A stretch of 64,000 bases of DNA from Amphimedon queenslandica (lineage: Eukaryota > Porifera > Demospongiae > Haplosclerida > Niphatidae). Position numbers and translations under genes: made by a program. Shown in pieces: positions 44,501 to 56,094 of this stretch. The stretch's first letter is position 1. Each line of letters opens with the position of its first letter. The stretch is taken from contig NW_003546589.1 in the NCBI RefSeq assembly GCF_000090795.2, forward strand, positions 45,820 through 109,819. The letters run 5' to 3'. Under the pieces are notes generated by a model, which did no database searches, had not been told where the DNA came from, and saw only the letters and a program-made list of their open reading frames with translations.

Positions 44501-45103
44501 CATGGTAGAATAGAGAGAATGTGAATAAACGTTACAGTTGATATCCCAGGCTAGAGAGAGGTAGGAGATGACGAAGGCATTGAGTGCAGGGCTCTCTATA
44601 ATCAAATATGATTTCTTCTTTAAAAATCCTAGTTTGTTTCTATATCTCCATCCATTATGTATACCTTCTTGCCGCCCAATATGCCTGACTACATGTGAGA
44701 GCTCCATCACAAAAAAACTTGTCAGAATAACCTTCCTGGCATAACACATTATTACATTCATTGAAGCATAAATTCAAGAGAGGCATAAACCTGCTGGCAC
44801 ATCTCAGTCAAGACTAAACTAGTGAAAGGCATACTAGAACAAATCATACTTACAAACTGTTGATTGTAATGATACATGGCACATATCATTTTAAGATGAG
44901 GGATTAATTATGTACAAAAAAAGAGCTAACCTCGTCAGGAGTGATCATTCCAGATTCACGAAATTTGGAATTCTAAAGCATAAATAAAGGCCTGAGAGGA
45001 AACAATTTTCTCATACCTTCAAGACAGGAGTGAGCTCTCCTGCTACAGATATTGCGCTCTGTTTCACTCTGCTGACAAACTTGCCAAAGTCACCAGTCGC
45101 CAT
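41532..45103 (-). CDS. ATG3: Autophagy E2-like enzyme ATG3
   Basis: The E2-like enzyme that transfers ATG8/LC3 to phosphatidylethanolamine. The start at 45103 ([16 protein letters not shown]) leads into [20 protein letters not shown] and [17 protein letters not shown], nearly the vertebrate sequence. Further marks are [22 protein letters not shown] and [11 protein letters not shown] short acidic flexible region ([18 protein letters not shown]) takes the place of the ATG7/ATG12-binding loop. Then come [28 protein letters not shown], and the catalytic Cys in SVHPC, followed by RHAELMKKI. The last exon gives [14 protein letters not shown] and a stop at 41532. One intron (about 42390-43770) carries a 1.2-kb hAT-like element. 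Confidence 0.95.
42490..43706. mobile_element. hAT-like non-autonomous element with target duplication
   Basis: CTCATGAC occurs at 42490-42497 and again at 43699-43706. Between them, the ends CAGACTTGAGGCCAATTA and (reverse) AGACATGAGGTCAATTA are inverted copies, so the element is about 1.2 kb (42498-43698). An 8-base duplication and a CAG-type end fit the hAT superfamily. No transposase is visible. The inside is AATTAC-rich near both ends, with a satellite-like repeat in the middle (42950-43450). Confidence 0.75.
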
Positions 45104-45300
45104 TTTAGTGTGCTACGCCTAGGGGCGTGGTAGAATGTGAATGTACTCCGCCTCCTTTTTTAGGAATATCGAATGTGCGCACGCGCAGTATAGGCTTAGA
45201 TTGGGACAGCAAGGCCACGTGGCAGCATGCTTCATTGCTTGAATCATGATTAAAAGGTCCAGTCACTTTTAGTGGAGCAGGTCTCAGGTAATAATCTTTT
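45104..45300. promoter_or_regulatory. ATG3 upstream region with E-box
   Basis: GC-richer than its surroundings. CACGTG lies at 45216-45221 (GGCCACGTGGC), 113 bases before the ATG3 start. In animals such sites bind TFEB/MITF/USF factors that control autophagy genes; that this one does is inferred. Confidence 0.45.
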
Positions 45301-45847
45301 ATTGTTATAGTATTTCAACAACACAAATAATTAAATGGTGGCATGGGCAGTGGTATGGCATGTAAAGCATTAGTCTGGCCAATAATTTATGCTGTGAGTC
45401 AGCCATTTTCAAAGACTTGGCTTCACCCACTATCAATATTTATAAATTCGCCCTACTAATTGTTAATGCTGTATAGTAATGATCAGTAGTTTCTTACTTA
45501 GTAGTCCAATTTAGTCTATGTAGAGAAGAATTTGCATAACAAGACAAGGATTTTCATTTTGATTTTTTGTTAGTATGGGTAGTCTGATCGAGGGGGTAGT
45601 CATTAATTTTGTTTGGAATTGCAGTTATCCTTGTTTCCATTACTTTTCAATGAAGTAGTACGGTGAATCCTACTTGATATTAATTTTTGTATTAGTAGTC
45701 CATGGTCTTTTGCCAAATTTTTGAGCAACTTCAAAATTTGCAAAAAAAGCACAATTTTGATCAGAATAGTTTATTCGTAACACATGAACAATGTACATGT
45801 ACAATGCCGGGTCTTTGGCTAAGTTTTTGAGCACTTAAAAATTTCCT
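45301..45847. other. Intergenic stretch with satellite-like fragment
   Basis: No gene seen. The segment 45690-45850 (TTTTTGAGCAACTTCAAAAT and relatives) belongs to the dispersed repeat family also found at 42950-43450 and 61130-61680. Confidence 0.55.
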
Positions 45848-45918
45848 AAAGGCCTCCATACACTAGGCAAACATGTTGCTGGCAACTTTGTGGTTACTTT
45901 GNNNNNNNNNNAGGCCTT
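45848..45918. mobile_element. Hairpin element interrupted by the assembly gap
   Basis: AAAGGCCTCCATACACTAGG and the bases up to 45901 match the left arm of the element at 59919-60082. Ten N follow (45902-45911), then AGGCCTT, the inverse of the element's first bases. The gap therefore most likely hides the rest of a fold-back element. Confidence 0.65.
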
Positions 45919-47140
45919 AAAATTATATATCAATGTATAGGAATAAGGAACAAAAGAAACTATGATATTGAAGATGAGATAAAGGTGAAGAGATGAAAAA
46001 TTGAAGGGAAGAAAGAGAAAAGGGAAAGAAATTGGTCAGTTGACTTATTGTACTACTAGCCTGCTAATTGTTATTTTTATAGATCCCTGAGTTGTGCCGT
46101 AAAGTTATGTTAATAGAAGAGCGCAAGATAAGGTTGAGAAACTTGAGGATGACCTTTTAGGACTTAAGGATGACATTATTGATTAAGAATTTTTTATGAT
46201 ACCAAGTAAGAAGTCACTCATTGTTATACTATACTGGTACAAATAATCTATTTTGACAGTGCTGTATTAGTGTATTGCATATTATTAGTGGCTGATTGAA
46301 TTGGCATTTTTAAGTATACTCGCTAAAAATGCTAAAATTACATGACACAATTAATATATCCACCTTAAAGAAAGTTTGTATAGTTGACAAAATTCTTGAA
46401 AAACTTTAAAAATTCATAAGAAATATAATAATTGTATATCAATGTATAGTACAAAGGAGCAATAAAAGAAATACGAAAAGATAAAAGCAGTCAGTAAGAG
46501 AGTGACAGTAGTAGTGAGGATGACATGAAGGCAAAGATAATTGGAGAGGAGGAGGAATTAAGATGAATAATATGCAATGGAGAAAGAGAGGGAGAAGGAT
46601 TTGCTGAAGAGAGATACCTTGACTGTCAGAATAAAAAAAGATATAGAGAAGATTAGAAAATTATCAGAAAAATTATTATCATTGTCACTTTCTCCTCTAT
46701 CTTTCTCTCTTCCCTCTTTTTCCAGGGTTATGAAGAACCAATGAAATAACTACAGATTGCTGAAAAGGGCCAAAGTAAATTGGTCACAATGGTCAGTCAA
46801 CCTAACCAGCTGCAAGTAATTGTTTTTTGTAGATCCCAGAGTTACATTTAAAATGTTAACTTGGAGACCATGCTCAAGATAAACTTGCAGAGCTGGAGGC
46901 TGATGTAATTGATAACAAATATCTGTTCTCTGACTCTGATAACAACTACCAAGTAAGTATTGCAGTATTCTTGCTAATACAAATAATCTATATTAATCAT
47001 AATTTTATATTTCTTTGTAGATTGACTAAGAGGGAAAATGCTGAGCACCTGCAGAAAAAGAAATTAAAGGAGCTTACTGATGAGCATAGAAATGTTAGTA
47101 GCTTTTTTGTTCATTATTATACTTTAATTACATTCATGTT
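45919..47140 (+). pseudogene. Decayed, tandemly duplicated coiled-coil exons
   Basis: Two diverged copies about 500-750 bases apart. ATCAATGTATAG with AAGAAA runs appears at 45935 and 46438; AGATCCC(T/A)GAGTT followed by CAAGATAA and an acidic Leu/Glu stretch appears at 46082 and 46832; a splice-donor-like CAAGTAAG and CAAATAATCTAT appear at 46204 and 46950. One copy can be read as KLAELEADVIDNKYLFSDSD, and the next exon as ENAEHLQKKKLKELTDEHRN. Frames are broken by stops in the first copy. This looks like the remains of a coiled-coil gene of unknown family; a poorly assembled live gene is also possible because of the nearby gap. Confidence 0.35.
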
Positions 47141-48110
47141 TTTTTAAAATATAGGCAAAGGGCATGAGAAGATTGAATGGTATAATATTTCTTCTGTGAT
47201 GAGTAAGCACCACTTCATAGTACATGTATCAGCTAAGTGTGAAAAAGGAATTGCTTTTATTTATTGCATTTTGTCTTTCTCATTGTTGGGGCCGTACACT
47301 TAAGAAAATGGGAGAACAAGTAAGGCATAACCCAGTGACAAAAATGCTAAAGAGAAAAACAAAGTGTAAGAATGGTTACTTACTATTTTTTATATTTTTT
47401 GTCTTTTTTTACTAGCAAAAAAGAGTATAATCTTGTCAGCATGGATGATGAGATAGCATTTGTCTTGGCTGAAACTGTTAGATTACAATAAAGAAGAGAA
47501 TGAAGTATGTAGCTTATATAGGAGATGATGGAACTACATTTTTCTTGTAGGTAGAAATGTCTGAAGATTGTAAATTGAAGAAGAACTGTAAATTGAAGAA
47601 GAAAGATTGAATTTGAAGAAGGATATGAGTTTCTCTCTTTCATTATAATACCTAATAGAGTAGGAGGAGTTTGCCTATCTTTCCTTATTATGAGTCATTG
47701 CTGGAAGCTGTCAAAAATCATGAGGTAAGAGTGGGAGAGGTTGTACTTTATTTGTATTTTGCTATGTAGGTGACAGAGATTGATAATCAGTGGCAACTGA
47801 AATTAGCTCCCCACTATTAAAAAACAAAGGACATACACAAGATGAGAATAGGAAGATGCCAAAGGGAGCAGGGATCATAGGATGAAACTAGATATAATAA
47901 CCAGTTTTTAATAATGTACAAGCACCACATTTCTGTATGTTATTTATGAAAATGAACATTATTGTAATATTGAGATTAATAAACACAGAAGAAATTAGCA
48001 TTTTGTTAGACCTTAATTGAAAAAGAAAAGCTAATGAAAGAGAGAGAAGGATCACTGAGAAAACTGCCTTAGTGATGGCAACCATAGTATTTATGCTGAG
48101 ACCACCAAGA
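47141..48110. other. Intergenic, no gene recognised
   Basis: AT-rich, with short open frames of low-complexity Lys/Glu type continuing the decayed coiled-coil look. Nothing else supported. Confidence 0.4.
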
Positions 48111-48119
48111 GTTACTCTA

Positions 48120-48925
48120 CAGTATTATGCTGTAGTACATACATTCATTTTGTATACGTTTATAAACAACATCAAGCGATGTTCGACATTCATCATTAAC
48201 TGTTTCATCTCCATTTCGTTTAATCTTGCAAACTTTATATGGTTCGCATACTTGCATTGCAATATCATCATCAGCTCTATTTTGTTGGTAGTGAGTGAAT
48301 ACATTAACATAATAGAATAGATTAACTTTGTTTGCCTATATATCAGCAGTGGATGGACTTTTCTTCCCAAAAAACACTAACAATTCACATATAGCAATGT
48401 TGACTATACTTCATAAAGCAGCAGATATTGAAAATGACACTAACAGTCAGTAGAATCAATAATACAACTACAAACACATCAAGAGCAATAACACTATTTA
48501 TTGTATCATCGATTGATGGACAGTTACATGATGGCTTTGGTGGTGGTTTTAATGTCTCGTTAACAATAACTGTTAGTGTAGGCATGTAGATCTACACCAA
48601 AAATAAAGTAAGACCAGTAATGTTAATAAGTGTATTGCCATTGGTTAAATTTTAAAGTGTACTCATCATCATATGCCATCAAACAATCACTAGACAGTAG
48701 ACATGGTACCCTATATCTCATATGTGATAGTGGGATAGTCTGATGGAATATAACTAGGTACACTCCATGAGATAACAGCCCATGTAGTGTCCATGACACT
48801 GGATACTGAACTAACTTAAATAAAGGACACATTCTCACAAAACTAATAATAATTACTAATCTAGATTACAATAGGATCACAGAAGGGATCTCTTCCAACA
48901 GAATTGACAATATGCACCTACATGT
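48120..48925 (-). pseudogene. Decayed 3' part of an Ig/FN3 receptor
   Basis: Homologous to the 3' part of the intact receptor at 49470-55128. From 48925 down it has the end of one FN3 domain, a broken last FN3 domain (SSDCLMAYDDEYT), a membrane helix (VIALDVFVVVLLILLTVSVI) and a tail. Decay marks: the FN3 frame is shifted near 48700-48840; the acceptor before the juxtamembrane exon reads TTTTTTGG instead of TTTTAG; and that exon has an in-frame TAG (STADI then stop). The tail still encodes DDDIAMQVCEPY and a VVYKRI motif. Confidence 0.75.
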
Positions 48926-49069
48926 TATTACATAATTAAACTGCTGAACCAATTTTCACACAAGTATGTAATATGTACTAATGTAATGATAATGATTCAT
49001 AAAAAATTACGCTACAACTATAATAAGAGGCATACATATAAGTTAAACATTGAGATCTTGACTACCTAT

Positions 49070-49260
49070 CATTAAGTTGTTGTACCACATTTATTTCATT
49101 GTAGCATACAGTCATAAACATTGTCAGTCGATGCTTAATTAATTGATAATCATCATAGACTCTCTTATTTTCCATGATCAGTTTAATTGTTCAGTCTTGT
49201 GAGATTCATATGGTCCACATATCTGCATATTATGATCATCAGTTCTATCAAAAAGGGGTA
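49070..49260 (-). pseudogene. Isolated decayed receptor tail exon
   Basis: The reverse strand reads like the receptor tail (TDDHNMQICGPYESHKTEQL) with stops and deletions after it. It is a second, older remnant of the same family with no domains attached. Confidence 0.6.
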
Positions 49261-49469
49261 AGACTCTGGCCACACAAGACTAGTGTGTGTGTGTGTCCTG
49301 GTACTACCCAGCTAATAGGACAAGAAATAACAAATATGTAATTTGCTGAGTCAAAGCTATACTCATAAAACTAAACACCTTTTCACACAAACTATATAAG
49401 TATTGCTATACTACTGCTAATGGAAATGTTTTAACAGTTACTCAACAGTATTAACTTGTTGTAGCACAT

Positions 49470-52400
49470 TTATTGTGGTATACGTTCATAAACAACAACA
49501 TCAGGTGATGCTTGACATTCATCATAGACTCTTGCATTTTGTTCATTTAGTTTTGTTTTGTGAACTTCATATGGTTCACAAACTCGCATTGCAATATCAT
49601 CATCAACTCTACTTGGTAGTGAATGAATTAAAATAATAGAATAATTATGCTAACTTTGTCTGCTTTTTCTTAAGTTTAGTCCTGTGAACTTCATATGGTT
49701 CACATACTTGCATTGCAATATTATCATCAGCTCTATGATAATAGTGAATAAATTTATTAGTAGTAAATAGACTTTTCTTCCTAAAAGATAAACAATAACA
49801 ATTTACTTATAATAATGTAAACTAAATATACTTCATAAAGCAGCAGATATTGAAAATGACACTGACAATTAGTAGAATCGACAATACAGCTACAAACACA
49901 CCAAGAGCAATAACACTAACAGTTGTATCACTGATTGATGAACAGCTACATGTTTGTTGTGGTGGTAGTTTTAGTGTCTCATTAACAATAACTGTCCAAT
50001 CTCCATATCCATTACTAGTGTAGGCACGTACACCAAAAATAAAGTAAGACATATCATTTAGACCACTAATGTTAATAAATGTATTGCCATTGGTTGAATT
50101 ATAAAGTTGCAATATTTCAGTATTTATGTACTCATCATCATATGCCATCAAACAATTACCAGACTGTAAGGCATGATACCCTATCTCATATGTGATAATG
50201 GGATAGTCTGATGGAATATAACTAGGTACACTCCATGAAATAATAGCCCATGTAGTGTCCATGATACTGGATACTGAACCAACTGGACCAGGTACTAATA
50301 AAGACATTCTCACAGAACTGATATAGTATAATAATAATTACATACCTATTCCAATCTCTACTACAATAGGATCACTGAAGGGGCCTCTTCCAACAGAATT
50401 GACAGCAGCTACACTGATGTTATACTTAGTACCAAATACTAGATCATTCAATATGATGTATTTTTTAGTACTGGTGAGGTTGTATGTGATACTACTGTTA
50501 CTGATAATTATTGTATAGCCTGTGATTCGACCATTATGCTGAGAACAATTGACCTCATTCCAAGTAAGGTTATTAATTGGTTGTAAAAAAAACAAGTAGC
50601 CAGGTACACCAGTAGGAACTATGACTATATTATACAATAGTGTCAAAATTGTATATCATACCTTTTGATGTTAGTTCTTGATCAATAGAACTAGACTCAG
50701 ATCCTCCTAGTACATTACCAGCTCTCACTGTGATAATATAGTTCATACCACTGTACAGACCTATTAATGTATAACTGTATGTTGTAGTGGACTGATGAGG
50801 AGCAACAGAGACTGTTTCATTCACTGATGATAACTGAGGACAAGATGGAGTATAGGAGATGGTGTAGTATGTTACATAGTTGTCACTACTGGGAATAGTC
50901 CAGTTCACTGTAATACCAGTGGTTGAGACATTAGATACTGAGAGACTAGTTACTGGACTAGGAACTACAACAGATATCAATTACTCTCTCTCTCTCTCTC
51001 AGTGATAATAACTCACCATCAAATCTTAACACTATTACTGTACTATTAACTGAAGGAAGAACTATATATGAGTACACACTGATGGTATAGGTACTCATTG
51101 GTGAGAGACCTGTTAGTACAATTTCACCTTCACTGGTAGGTACTACATTCCTGGTTACACCTCCAGTAGTATACTCAATCACATATCCATTAGTCTCTGA
51201 TGAATTGGTCCAGTTCACTTTGATACTAATAGTATTTAATATGAACCCTCTCACATTATTTGGAGGACTATTAGGAGCTATAAAAGAGATAAAGGTATCT
51301 ACAATATAGTTTAATCATACCATGTAATATCACAGATTGACTGTAGTTGAGTCTTCCGATCATTGCTATACAGGTAACATTAACTGACACTCCCAGTAGA
51401 TCAGGATATACCAGTAGTGTGTTGTTGTATCTCAGGACATTGATTGATGTATACATTGAGTTACTCTTCTTTACTCCATTCACTAACCAGTAAACATCAG
51501 TTGAAGGATTTATATCAGTAGTTGTGAGGCAGTCAATACGATATTGAGTGTTATTGAGTTGTGTAATGGATGAGACTAGTGTCCAATTGATCAAAGAAAT
51601 AACTAGAAATACATCAACAATGTTACAAGTACATTAAAAGGTGCAGCAATACCTGGTAAGGTCTGTACACTGATTGTACTAGCAGGCCCCAATAATTGTT
51701 GATAGGCTCTAACTGTGATACTATAAGTTGCTTCTATATTCAGTCCATTCAATGTGAGTGTATTATTACTACTTCCCTCCACCTGTACTGTCTTCACAGT
51801 GTCTGTGTCACTAGTGACATTGACTACATATCCATCAGCATCAGATGAATCAAGTGCAGTCCAATTGACAGTGATAGTGGTAGTTGTCTTGTTGACCATA
51901 GTAAGAGAAGAAGGAGCAGTTGCTGGCACTAATAGGGAGAAATATGTATATAATTATTAGTATTTTTATCATTACCCTTTAAGGTTAAAGTACGTGATCT
52001 ATCAGCACCACTAATATTATCCAGTACACACTGGTACATTTGATCTCCAGTGGTTGATTGACTGATTGATCCACTACTGACAGTCGATCCATCCCATGTG
52101 ATATTAACAGTATATCTTATTGTGTTAGTACTACTAACTAACACAGTACCAGGACATGTACTATACCGATCATCACAATCAGTATAATTAGTCAGCATAC
52201 TACCATCAACACTCATTCTAACATTATACCCATAGTGTCCAATTTTAATACAATTCATTTTATATTCCTGAGGATATACTGTCATATCAGAAGGAAGATT
52301 AGCAATAGTAAATGATTCTATTTCTGAATATCCTACAAATGAAAACTATTACATCAGCAAGTAATTAAAGTCTCCTCTTACTGAATATATTAGCAAAGAT

Positions 52401-55128
52401 AATGTTAGTGTTAGGATCTGAACAATCAGTGGGTAGACAACACTTGTACCAGCCTTCTTGAGCTGCTGATAGTCCCTGAGCAAGATAAAGACTGAGAATA
52501 GCATCAGGCAAAGTGACATTAGTACAACGAAAAGGATCACTGTCACTATTACTGTTACAGTCAACAGGATCATCAGGATCAACAACTCTAACCCACTGAC
52601 CAGTAGTTAGACTAGTACCAGGTAACACACATGATATAGCTTCAGTGACTGAATTGCTGCTACTATCCCAAAAATATGATCCATTAGGATAACAGTTTTT
52701 GTTATAAGCTAAGTAGATATCTATAAAAGAGTACTTAATTTGACAATATTACATCAAAAATACCTTCTTGTTGACAATGAGTAAAGACACTGATTACACT
52801 ACTAGCAGGCCCCAGTAATTGTTGATAGGCTCTGACTGTAATGCTATAAGTTGTTAGCAAACTCAGTCCATTCAGTGTGATTATGTTATTACTACTTCCC
52901 TTCACCTGTACTGTCTGCACAGTGTCTGTGTCACTAGTGACATTGACTACATATCCATCAGCATCAGATGAATCAAGTGCAGTCCAACTGACAGTGATAG
53001 TGGTAGCTGTCTTGTTGACCTCAGTAAGAGAAGAGGGAGCAGTTGCTGGCACTGATTAGAAAGAAATGCATACTTATAGAATAACTGGCATTTACTACCT
53101 GTCATGGTTAAAGCACGTGTTCTATCAGCACCACTAAGATCATCCAGTACACACTGATACATTTGATCTCCAGTGGTTGATTGACTGATTGATCCACTAC
53201 TGACAGTCATTCCATCCCATGTGATATTAACAGTATATCTTATTGTGTTGGTACTACTAACTAACACAGTACCAGGACAAGTGGAATTACTATTACTATC
53301 ATTACATCCAGTGTAATTAACCAGTGCAATATTACCAATGCTCATACTAATACCATAGTACCAATGTCCAATTTTAGTACAAGTCAGTTTGTATTCCTGA
53401 GGATAGACTGTCATATCAGAAGGAAGAGCAGCAACAGTAAATGATTCTATCTCTGCAAATCCTACAGATTAAAATTTATCATTAAGTGATTATAGTCTCC
53501 CCTTACTGAATATATTAGCAAAGATGATGTTAGTGTTAGGATCTGAACAATTAGTGGGTAGACAACACTTGTACCAGCCTTCTTGATCTGCTGGTAGTCC
53601 CTGAGCAAGATAAAGACTGAGAGTAGCATCAGGCAAAGTGACATTAGTACAACAAAAAGGATCATTGGTATTTGCACTGTTACAGTCAACAGGATCATCA
53701 GGATCAGCAACTCTAACCCACTGACCAGTGGTTAGAGTAGTACCAGGTAACACACATGATATAGCTTCAGTGACTGAATTGCTACTACTATCCCAAAAAT
53801 ATGATCCATTAGAATAACAGTTTTCATTATAAGCTAAGTAGATATCTATAAAATGCTACTTAATTTGGCAATATTACATTAAAAATACCTTCTTGTTGAC
53901 AATGAGTGAAGACACTGATTGTACTAGCAGGTCCCAGTAATTGTTGATAGGCTCTGACTGTGATGCTATAAGTTGTTAGTTCTCTCAGCCCTTTCAGTGT
54001 GAATGTATTATTACTACTTCCATCCACCTGTACTGTCTGCACAGTGTCTGTGTCACTAGTGACATTAACTACATATCCATCAGCATCAGATGAATCAAGT
54101 GCAGTCCAACTGACAGTGATAGTGGTAGCTGTCTTGTTGACCTCAGTAAGAGAAGAAGGAGCAGTTGCTGGTACTAATAGGGAGATAGACTTTTATCAGA
54201 ATAACTTGTATATTTATGTCATGCACCAAGAGTATACCTGTATACATTACCTTTTATTGTCACAGTGCGTATTCTGTCTTTAACATTATAAAGATTATCC
54301 AGTACACAATGGTATACTTGATCTCCAGTGGTTGATTGATTGATTGATCCACTACTGACTGTCATTCCATCCCATGTGATATTAACAGTATATCTTATTG
54401 TATTGGTACTACTAACTAACACAGTACCAGAACAAGGGGAATTACTATTGCCGTCACTACATTCAATGTAATTAATCAGTGCAGTATTACCAATGATCAT
54501 ACTAATACCATAAACATTATGTCCAATTTTAGTACAATTCAGTTTGTATTTCTGAGGATATACTGTCATATCAGAAGGAAGAGCAGCAATATTAAATGAT
54601 TCTATCTCTGCAAACCCTACCAATTAAAATTTATTATTAAGTGATTATAGTCTCCTCTTACTGAATATATTAGCAAAAATGATGTTAGTGTTAGGATCTG
54701 AACAATCAGTGGGTAGACAACACTTGTACCAGCCTTCTTGAGCTGCTGGTAGTCCCTGAGCAAGATAAAGACTGAGAGTAGCATTAGGTGAAGTAATATT
54801 GGTACAAGTAAATGGATCCTTGTCAGTATTGCCACACTCAACAGGATCATCAGGATCAGCAACTCTAACCCACTGACCAGTAGTTAAACTAGTACCAGGT
54901 AACACACATGATACAGCATTGCCAGCGATATTAGAATTCCAAAAATATGATCCATTAGTATAACAGCTTCCATCATGCATCAGGTAGATGCCTATAAAAA
55001 CCTATACAGTTGTTATTATACACATCCAGTGTCTTACCTGAGGAAGGTGGACATTGACTAATACCTTCACTGACACTCAACAAGAAGACAACAGACACCA
55101 TTAGCACTGACACAGCCATTTTACCCAT
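49470..55128 (-). CDS. Single-pass receptor with tandem Ig and FN3 domains, ITIM-like tail
   Basis: The start at 55128 (MGKMAVSVLMVSVVFLLSVS) is a signal peptide that splices after CPPSSG. Three near-identical modules follow, each with two Cys-rich Ig-like domains (EGWYKCCLPT; then WDGMTVSSGSI, DQVYHCVLDN) and one FN3 domain (TITVSWTALDSSDADGYVV, TTYSITVRAYQQLLGPAS), at about 54980-53900, 53820-52770 and 52700-51603. Next come another Ig-like domain (51594-51320), four FN3 domains (51254-49990), a membrane helix (VIALGVFVAVLSILLIVSVI, about 49840-49900) and a short tail with YDEC and VVYERI. The stop is at 49470-49472. NxS/T sites are numerous. Exons match domains, mostly in one phase, so modules can duplicate without breaking the frame. 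A surface recognition receptor is likely; its ligand is unknown. Confidence 0.82.
50984..51000. repeat. (CT)n tract in receptor intron
   Basis: About eight CT units beside the splice acceptor side of an FN3 exon; read on the gene strand it is a GA run. Confidence 0.8.
51603..54985 (-). repeat. Three tandem Ig-Ig-FN3 coding modules
   Basis: The repeat unit is about 1.12-1.16 kb. For instance, the exon start at TATATTAGCAAA recurs near 52386, 53508 and 54666, with introns kept between copies. Copies stay very similar in coding and intron sequence, so the duplications are recent or are homogenised by gene conversion. Confidence 0.85.
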
Positions 55129-55136
55129 TATGAATA
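55025..55136. repeat. Inverted repeat arm 1 (signal-peptide exon)
   Basis: The first coding exon of the receptor with about 20 bases on each side. Its inverted partner is at 57010-57126, with only a few differences in about 110 bases. Confidence 0.9.
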
Positions 55137-56090
55137 ATATTAGTTAGAGACACTTTCATTGTTTTTTTTTATTTCTTTGCAACATATTATGATGACACTT
55201 AATGCTTTTAATAAACTATGCTATTGATGATAAATGATCTCAATCTCTTGTTAATACAGGACTCAAAGAGTTGATAATAACAGATTATGATCAGAGGTTA
55301 CATCAAAGAAGGAAATAGCAAGGGACAAACATAACAAGAGAAAAACACATGATGAGACTTATCATTCTCAGGTATATGCCTCATATATCCCTAGTGGTCA
55401 TGGTATAAGGTAGTTCGTATGATGTAGCATATAAAAATTAGACACCATAGCCAGGTCGCAGTATATTATAATAACAGTGCATTAATAAAGGTACATTAGT
55501 TTTGATTTACTTATATACATGTCATTAGTATGACATTCCATAAATATGGCAATAATATTTTTAAAAGTTTATTAACTGATAATAACTAGAGGTCAGGTGA
55601 AAGTGAATAGACTTTAGTATCATTGCAAGCAAATTAAAGAAGGGAATAGGTATATGCTTAACCATGTATTTTTAAATACATCTTAGCTGATAGGCTATGT
55701 ACAGATACATTTATGTCAATCTTTCTTATAAGGATTCTGTTCAGCCAAATTAAGTGTTTTGTGAATTAACAGGTGAATAGTAAACTTTTTGCATTTTGCT
55801 CTAGACATTATAAAGGATACAAAATTAAACTACAAAACTTTCAAGTTAATGATCTTAAAAACAAGTCATTAAAGCATATTAGCAGGATCAGGTAACATTT
55901 TACATTCATTAGTGAACTTCAATAGTGACAAATTAAATTATTGTTACATTTATGATCATAATCTTAAATTTTAAAATGAATATTAACCATATTTGTGAAT
56001 CAGAAAATTTATACCTTTATATGTGTTATCATTAAGCACTACATAATGTACATAGTTTCAAATTTTATACTTCATGGGAATGCTAAACCA
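55137..56090. other. Receptor upstream region, no gene recognised
   Basis: AT-rich spacer upstream of the receptor. No coding similarity seen until the fragment beginning near 56100. The receptor promoter must be in its right-hand (gene-proximal) end, close to 55140. Confidence 0.5.
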
Positions 56091-56094
56091 ACTT

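Noticed and set aside
48072-48370. Open frames on the plus strand over the decayed receptor tail
   Set aside because: They are the complement of the tail exon; the minus strand gives the recognised CEPY and VVY motifs.
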